A DNA stretch of 8,215 nucleotides. It comes from Candidatus Hydrogenedentota bacterium (GTDB taxonomy: Bacteria; Hydrogenedentota; Hydrogenedentia; Hydrogenedentales; CAITNO01). The stretch lies in assembly GCA_903822375.1 (NCBI GenBank), contig CAIJOU010000572.1, forward strand, positions 1 to 8,215, written 5' to 3'. The notes under the pieces are model-generated. The model had not been told where the DNA came from. It was given only the letters and a program-made list of their open reading frames with translations, and made no database searches. A program made the translations under genes and the position numbers. Positions 5,146-8,215 of this stretch are shown here, piece by piece. Position 1 is the first letter of the stretch, and each line of letters begins with the position of its first letter.

Positions 5146-7590
5146 ATGGACAAGATATGTCTTCTCGGCTTGATGGTGTCCGCGTTTCTCGCCCTGCCTG
5201 CCTCAGGCCTTGAGATTGTCAGGGACGGCAACCCGTCAGCAACAATCGTTGTGGATTCCGGGGCAAGCAGGCAGGTCAAGGACGCTGCAAACCTCTTCGT
5301 TTCGTGCATTGAAGAGGCCACCCAGGCAAAGTTGCCCCTCATTGCCGCTCCGCCCGAATCGGGGAACACCATCTGCATTGGGCGTGGGCCTTGGAGTGCA
5401 GCGCTGGACCCGGAGCTTGTCGGATTGGATGAAGACGGGTTCGTTGTCGCGTTTCCCGACGCCCGGACCATGGTAATTCTGGGCGCAACGGACTGGGGGA
5501 CGGAATTCGGCGTGTATGAGGCGTTGGAACGCTACGCCGGCGTTCGCTGGCTGATGCCGGGTCCGAATGGGACGGACATTACGGTGCAAAAGACGATAGA
5601 CGCGCCGCCGGCGCCCATTCGGCAGGAACCGGCGTTCTTCTCGCGGCTGTTCAGCGGGTTGTCCGGCGATGTGCAGCAAACCTGGGCGCGGCGCAATCGC
5701 ATGCACGGCCGTGTGAGTTTCCACCACAATCTGCTCAACGTCTTTCCGCCCGAGACATACACGAAAACCCATCCGGAGTTCTTCCCGGTTCGGAACGGCA
5801 AACGCTTCCTGCCGGAAACGAACAACACCGAAGGATGGCAGCCCTGCTTCACCGCCCCGGGCGTCGTCGACGAGGCCGTCGCCAATATCAACGCCTACTT
5901 CGACGCGCATCCGGACGCGACCTCCTATTCATTGGGCGTGAACGACAGCAGCGGCTATTGCCAGTGCGAACGCTGCCTCGCGCTTCTCTCGGGCAGGAAG
6001 AATTCGCTGGGACTTGTCGACTACTCGGACCTCTTTTACGACTGGGCAAACCGGGTCATTGAAGGCGTGCTGGCGAAGCATCCCGACAAATGGTTCGGGT
6101 GCCTGGCCTACAGCGAAGTGGCGGACCCGCCTGCAAACGTCAGCGTGCATCCGCGCCTGATCCCGTACATGACCTACGACCGCATGAAATGGGTGAACGC
6201 CCAACTCCGCGCGGCCGGCGAGGCGCTCACGCAAACATGGCACGCCAAGAGTCCCGTGTTCGGCTGGTACGATTACATCTACGGCACGCCCTACGTGCTG
6301 CCGCGCGTCTGGTTCCATCATATGGCCGGCTACTACCGTTTCGGCCGTAAAAACGGCGTCCGCGCCCTGTACGCCGAGGCCTATCCGAACTGGGGCGAGG
6401 GGCCCAAGCTGTACGCGGCGCTCAAACTGCAATGGGACCCGAACCGGGACGTCGACGCGCTGCTGAACGAGTGGTACGTCCGCTGTGTGGGCGAGGAGGC
6501 GGCCCCTTGCCTGGCGCAGTACTACGCCCACTGGGAGAAGTTCTGGACCGAACGGGCGCCCAAGTCCGCGTGGTTCACGGAAGCGGGGCAATACCTCGAC
6601 TTTTCCAGCCCCGGCTACCTTCGCGACATTTCACTTGATGAGATTAAGGAAAGCCGCGCATTCCTGGAGGCCGCGCTGGCGAAAGCCGTCACGGACAAGC
6701 AGAAAGCCCGCGCAAAAACGCTGCTCGATGCGTTCGAATACTACGAGGCCACGGCCTGCGCCTTTAAACTGGCCGAACGGGGAGACGCGGCCATCGATTC
6801 CGAGGCTCAGGCGATAGATTTGCTGGACAAGGCCGACGAGGCCGCCCGTTGTGCCGAGAAACGGCGGCATCTTGCCTTGGACCTGTTCCCGAAAGACCCG
6901 CTGCTGGTGCACCCCATCCCCATGACCCAGAGCGGCAGCCTGACAGGCAGCACATGGGCCGGCGGCGGATTGTGGGGCGTGTACGATTTTGCGGCGAAGG
7001 AAGAGGGACCGGTGCGCGCGCGCATCCGGCAACTGGGAGAGGCCGCGCAATCGCCCAACGTGAAGTCGCAGGCCGCCATGATGCTGGCGCTGATTGAAGG
7101 CCGGGTGCAGCCGCTCGCGCAGAATGCCTCTTTCGAGGAGGGGGAGAACGGCACGCCAAAGCAGTGGTCCCTATGGGTGGCGGATGGCATCGGAACCATG
7201 CGCCGCACCGACGAAATCGCCCACACCGGACACTGCTCGGTGCTGTGCGACGGCGTGAAGCGGGGCGGCCCCCACCAGGTCTTGGACGCCGTGCCGGGGA
7301 AGTACGGACTGGCCTGTTTCGTCTATGTTCCGAAAGGACAGGAGATGCAGGGCACGATGGAGCTGTCGCTGACGCTGCGCGACGCCGGCAGCAACAACCT
7401 GCCCTCGTCTTCCTCCGAAACGCAGCCCGTGCCGGGACGGTGGACGGCGCTTGGTGTGGCAGCCGAGGTCCCGGCAAAGATCGGCGACACCGAGGTCAGG
7501 CAAATGATGCCCATCCTTGTTGTCAACGGTTTTGACCCCGGCCAGCGTGTGTATATCGACGACTTGGTGCTCTGCCGCTTGGGTGATTAG
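5146..7590 (+). CDS. exported DUF4838 protein with C-terminal carbohydrate-binding-like domain
   Basis: An 814-residue protein that I assign to the DUF4838 family (PF16126), which is found in carbohydrate-degrading bacteria and is thought to be related to alpha-glucuronidase and hexosaminidase-type barrels; no activity is firmly established to my knowledge. It starts with a Sec-type signal peptide (cleavage near PASG21). Residues about 22-152 look like the alpha/beta domain that precedes the barrel in GH67 and GH20 enzymes (ATIVVDSGAS, ICIGRGP, ILGATDWGTEFGVYEALERYAGVRWLMPG, the last part being typical). The barrel region spans about 185-450 and contains the family hallmark GVNDSSGYCQCERC at 264-277, with C272, C274 and C277, plus aromatic-rich stretches (FGWYDYIYG at 372-380, YAEAYPNWGEG at 409-419). 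Residues about 495-585 are helical. Residues about 655-812 form a beta-rich domain like CBM4/9 jelly rolls (NASFEEGENGTPKQWSLW through VYIDDLVLC). It is divergent from the flavoprotein operon and probably co-regulated with it. Confidence 0.8.
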   Translation: MDKICLLGLMVSAFLALPASGLEIVRDGNPSATIVVDSGASRQVKDAANLFVSCIEEATQAKLPLIAAPPESGNTICIGRGPWSAALDPELVGLDEDGFVVAFPDARTMVILGATDWGTEFGVYEALERYAGVRWLMPGPNGTDITVQKTIDAPPAPIRQEPAFFSRLFSGLSGDVQQTWARRNRMHGRVSFHHNLLNVFPPETYTKTHPEFFPVRNGKRFLPETNNTEGWQPCFTAPGVVDEAVANINAYFDAHPDATSYSLGVNDSSGYCQCERCLALLSGRKNSLGLVDYSDLFYDWANRVIEGVLAKHPDKWFGCLAYSEVADPPANVSVHPRLIPYMTYDRMKWVNAQLRAAGEALTQTWHAKSPVFGWYDYIYGTPYVLPRVWFHHMAGYYRFGRKNGVRALYAEAYPNWGEGPKLYAALKLQWDPNRDVDALLNEWYVRCVGEEAAPCLAQYYAHWEKFWTERAPKSAWFTEAGQYLDFSSPGYLRDISLDEIKESRAFLEAALAKAVTDKQKARAKTLLDAFEYYEATACAFKLAERGDAAIDSEAQAIDLLDKADEAARCAEKRRHLALDLFPKDPLLVHPIPMTQSGSLTGSTWAGGGLWGVYDFAAKEEGPVRARIRQLGEAAQSPNVKSQAAMMLALIEGRVQPLAQNASFEEGENGTPKQWSLWVADGIGTMRRTDEIAHTGHCSVLCDGVKRGGPHQVLDAVPGKYGLACFVYVPKGQEMQGTMELSLTLRDAGSNNLPSSSSETQPVPGRWTALGVAAEVPAKIGDTEVRQMMPILVVNGFDPGQRVYIDDLVLCRLGD

Positions 7591-7643
7591 ACTTAAGGCG
7601 GCTTGTTGAAACCCCGCTATTCTTCGCGAACAGGCACATGAAA

Positions 7644-7661
7644 CGGTTCCCGTTGGAACCG
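7644..7661 (+). terminator. small hairpin after the DUF4838 gene
   Basis: CGGTTCC (7644-7650) and GGAACCG (7655-7661) form a perfect 7-bp stem with a CGTT loop, 54 bases past the stop codon. The T-rich stretch that would complete an intrinsic terminator begins about 11 bases late (ACTTCTTTCTT, 7671-7681). It may be a weak terminator or a processing hairpin before the DUF169 gene. Confidence 0.3.
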
Positions 7662-7731
7662 CGCGGGGATACTTCTTTCTTGCAGGCGCTGCGGTAAAGA
7701 CAAAACGGGAGTTGCCGTTTGGACACAATAG

Positions 7732-7737
7732 AGGAGG
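7732..7737 (+). promoter_or_regulatory. ribosome binding site of the DUF169 gene
   Basis: AGGAGG lies seven bases before the ATG at 7745, an ideal site. It shows that the short reading frame retains proper translation initiation and rules out the in-frame ATG at 7712. Confidence 0.75.
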
Positions 7738-7744
7738 CCGACGC

Positions 7745-8110
7745 ATGAACAGCAAACTGGCAGAAGCACTCGCGCTCAAGACCGCCCCCGTGGCGGTGGT
7801 CTTAACCAACGAGAAGCCTGACGGGGCCGTGCAGTTCAAGGAAGGTGCAAGGGGATGCGTTGCCGCGCTCATGCTGACGGCGACCAAGGGCGGAACCGCG
7901 ATCGTTGACAGGAAGACCTTCGGCTGTCCCGGCGGCGGCACCGGGCTGGGATTTGGCAACTGCTATGGCGGCTTTCCCATCGACCGCCTCCTGTCCACGG
8001 GGGGACAGGCCGTGCTTCCGAACGGTCATCCGTTCGACATGGGCGAAGGGGAGCGGTTCTTCGAAAGCCCCGAGGTGACGAAGCGCTGGGTCGGAGCGCT
8101 TCCCTACTGA
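7745..8110 (+). CDS. DUF169-family protein, short form
   Basis: A 121-residue protein that I assign to DUF169 (PF02596), a family of unknown function. Family-like features are the start LAEALALKTAPVAVVLTNEKP (residues 5-25, PVAV core), GARGCVAALM at 34-43 with C38, the hallmark RKTFGCPGGGTGLGFGNC at 56-73 with C61 and C73, and the late ERFFESPEVTKRWVGALP (103-120). Most family members, as I recall them, run to over 200 residues, with a longer middle and a C-terminal strand (YVVFKPL-like) after the LP. Here the middle is condensed (GGFPIDRLLSTGG) and translation stops directly after ALPY. This could be a natural short version, an internal deletion or a decayed gene; the intact start site argues that it is still translated. 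There is no signal peptide, so it is probably cytoplasmic. It lies 154 bp after the DUF4838 gene on the same strand; whether it is co-transcribed is unclear. Confidence 0.7.
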   Translation: MNSKLAEALALKTAPVAVVLTNEKPDGAVQFKEGARGCVAALMLTATKGGTAIVDRKTFGCPGGGTGLGFGNCYGGFPIDRLLSTGGQAVLPNGHPFDMGEGERFFESPEVTKRWVGALPY

Positions 8111-8162
8111 GGTTACCCCCATCCTTCGACAGGTACCGGGGCAATTTAAGATGGTGTTGACC

Positions 8163-8180
8163 GGCGGGCCTGCGCCCGCC
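8163..8180. repeat. GC-rich palindrome after the DUF169 gene
   Basis: GGCGGGC (8163-8169) and GCCCGCC (8174-8180) form a perfect 7-bp, all-G/C stem with a CTGC loop, 52 bases past the DUF169 stop. No T-run follows, so it is a poor intrinsic terminator. Its form, followed by CTACC, resembles dispersed intergenic palindromes seen in several GC-rich genomes. Only one copy lies in this window, so repetition is not shown. Confidence 0.35.
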
Positions 8181-8215
8181 CTACCCCACTTTAGCAGGTT
8201 CCGCGGTGGGCGTCA

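Noticed and set aside
7603..7623. TTGTTG and TATTCT as a promoter for the DUF169 gene
   Set aside because: The spacing between the two hexamers is only 9 bases, too short for a sigma-70-type promoter.
7171..7959. 262-codon minus-strand open frame spanning the end of the DUF4838 gene, the gap and the DUF169 start
   Set aside because: It runs antisense to two supported genes and shows no motif, signal peptide or ribosome site.

Overview
This is a GC-rich bacterial window, roughly 60% G+C by eye. It has five protein genes in two divergent groups plus one separate gene. The content is an exported flavoprotein with a discoidin-like insert, a clan-A glycosidase, a DUF4838 protein with a carbohydrate-binding-like tail, and a short DUF169 protein. 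This is the style of polysaccharide-degrading bacteria of the PVC group (Lentisphaerota, Kiritimatiellota, Planctomycetota) or of the candidate phylum Hydrogenedentota. That placement is inferred from family content; there is no rRNA or other marker gene here.

Layout. Positions 1-162 hold no gene I can support, only the 3' flank of the leftward operon with a weak imperfect hairpin. The leftward (minus-strand) operon starts at about 4984 and runs to 163. It encodes (i) a 1168-residue exported protein with two FAD-binding modules in tandem, a discoidin-like domain inserted in the first module, and a helical HEAT-like tail; (ii) a 61-residue single-pass membrane protein; and (iii) a 343-residue exported GH5-like glycosidase whose start overlaps the stop of the small gene (ATGA). 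Divergent from it, at 5146-7590 (+), lies an 814-residue exported DUF4838 protein. After a 154-bp gap with a small hairpin, 7745-8110 (+) encodes a 121-residue DUF169-type protein that looks short for its family. Positions 8111-8215 hold a GC-rich palindrome and nothing else recognisable.

How the genes may work together. Three of the five proteins carry Sec-type signal peptides, and two of these have carbohydrate-binding-like domains. The simplest reading is an extracytoplasmic glycan-processing locus: the GH5-like and DUF4838 proteins would hydrolyse glycans, and the flavoprotein would oxidise sugars or a related substrate. No substrate can be assigned from sequence.

The most distinctive non-coding signal is the 199-bp divergent intergenic region. 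It contains three nested, concentric inverted-repeat pairs (GGCAAC/GTTGCC, CCGAAAGAA/TTCTTTCGG, CCGGCAT/ATGCCGG), all centred near 5044. The two divergent promoters are therefore approximate mirror images, each with TTGCC, then TTCTTTCGG, then a -10-like box, then ATGCCGG at nearly the same spacing. This suggests co-regulation of the two transcription units by one factor, or an ancestral inverted duplication of a promoter.
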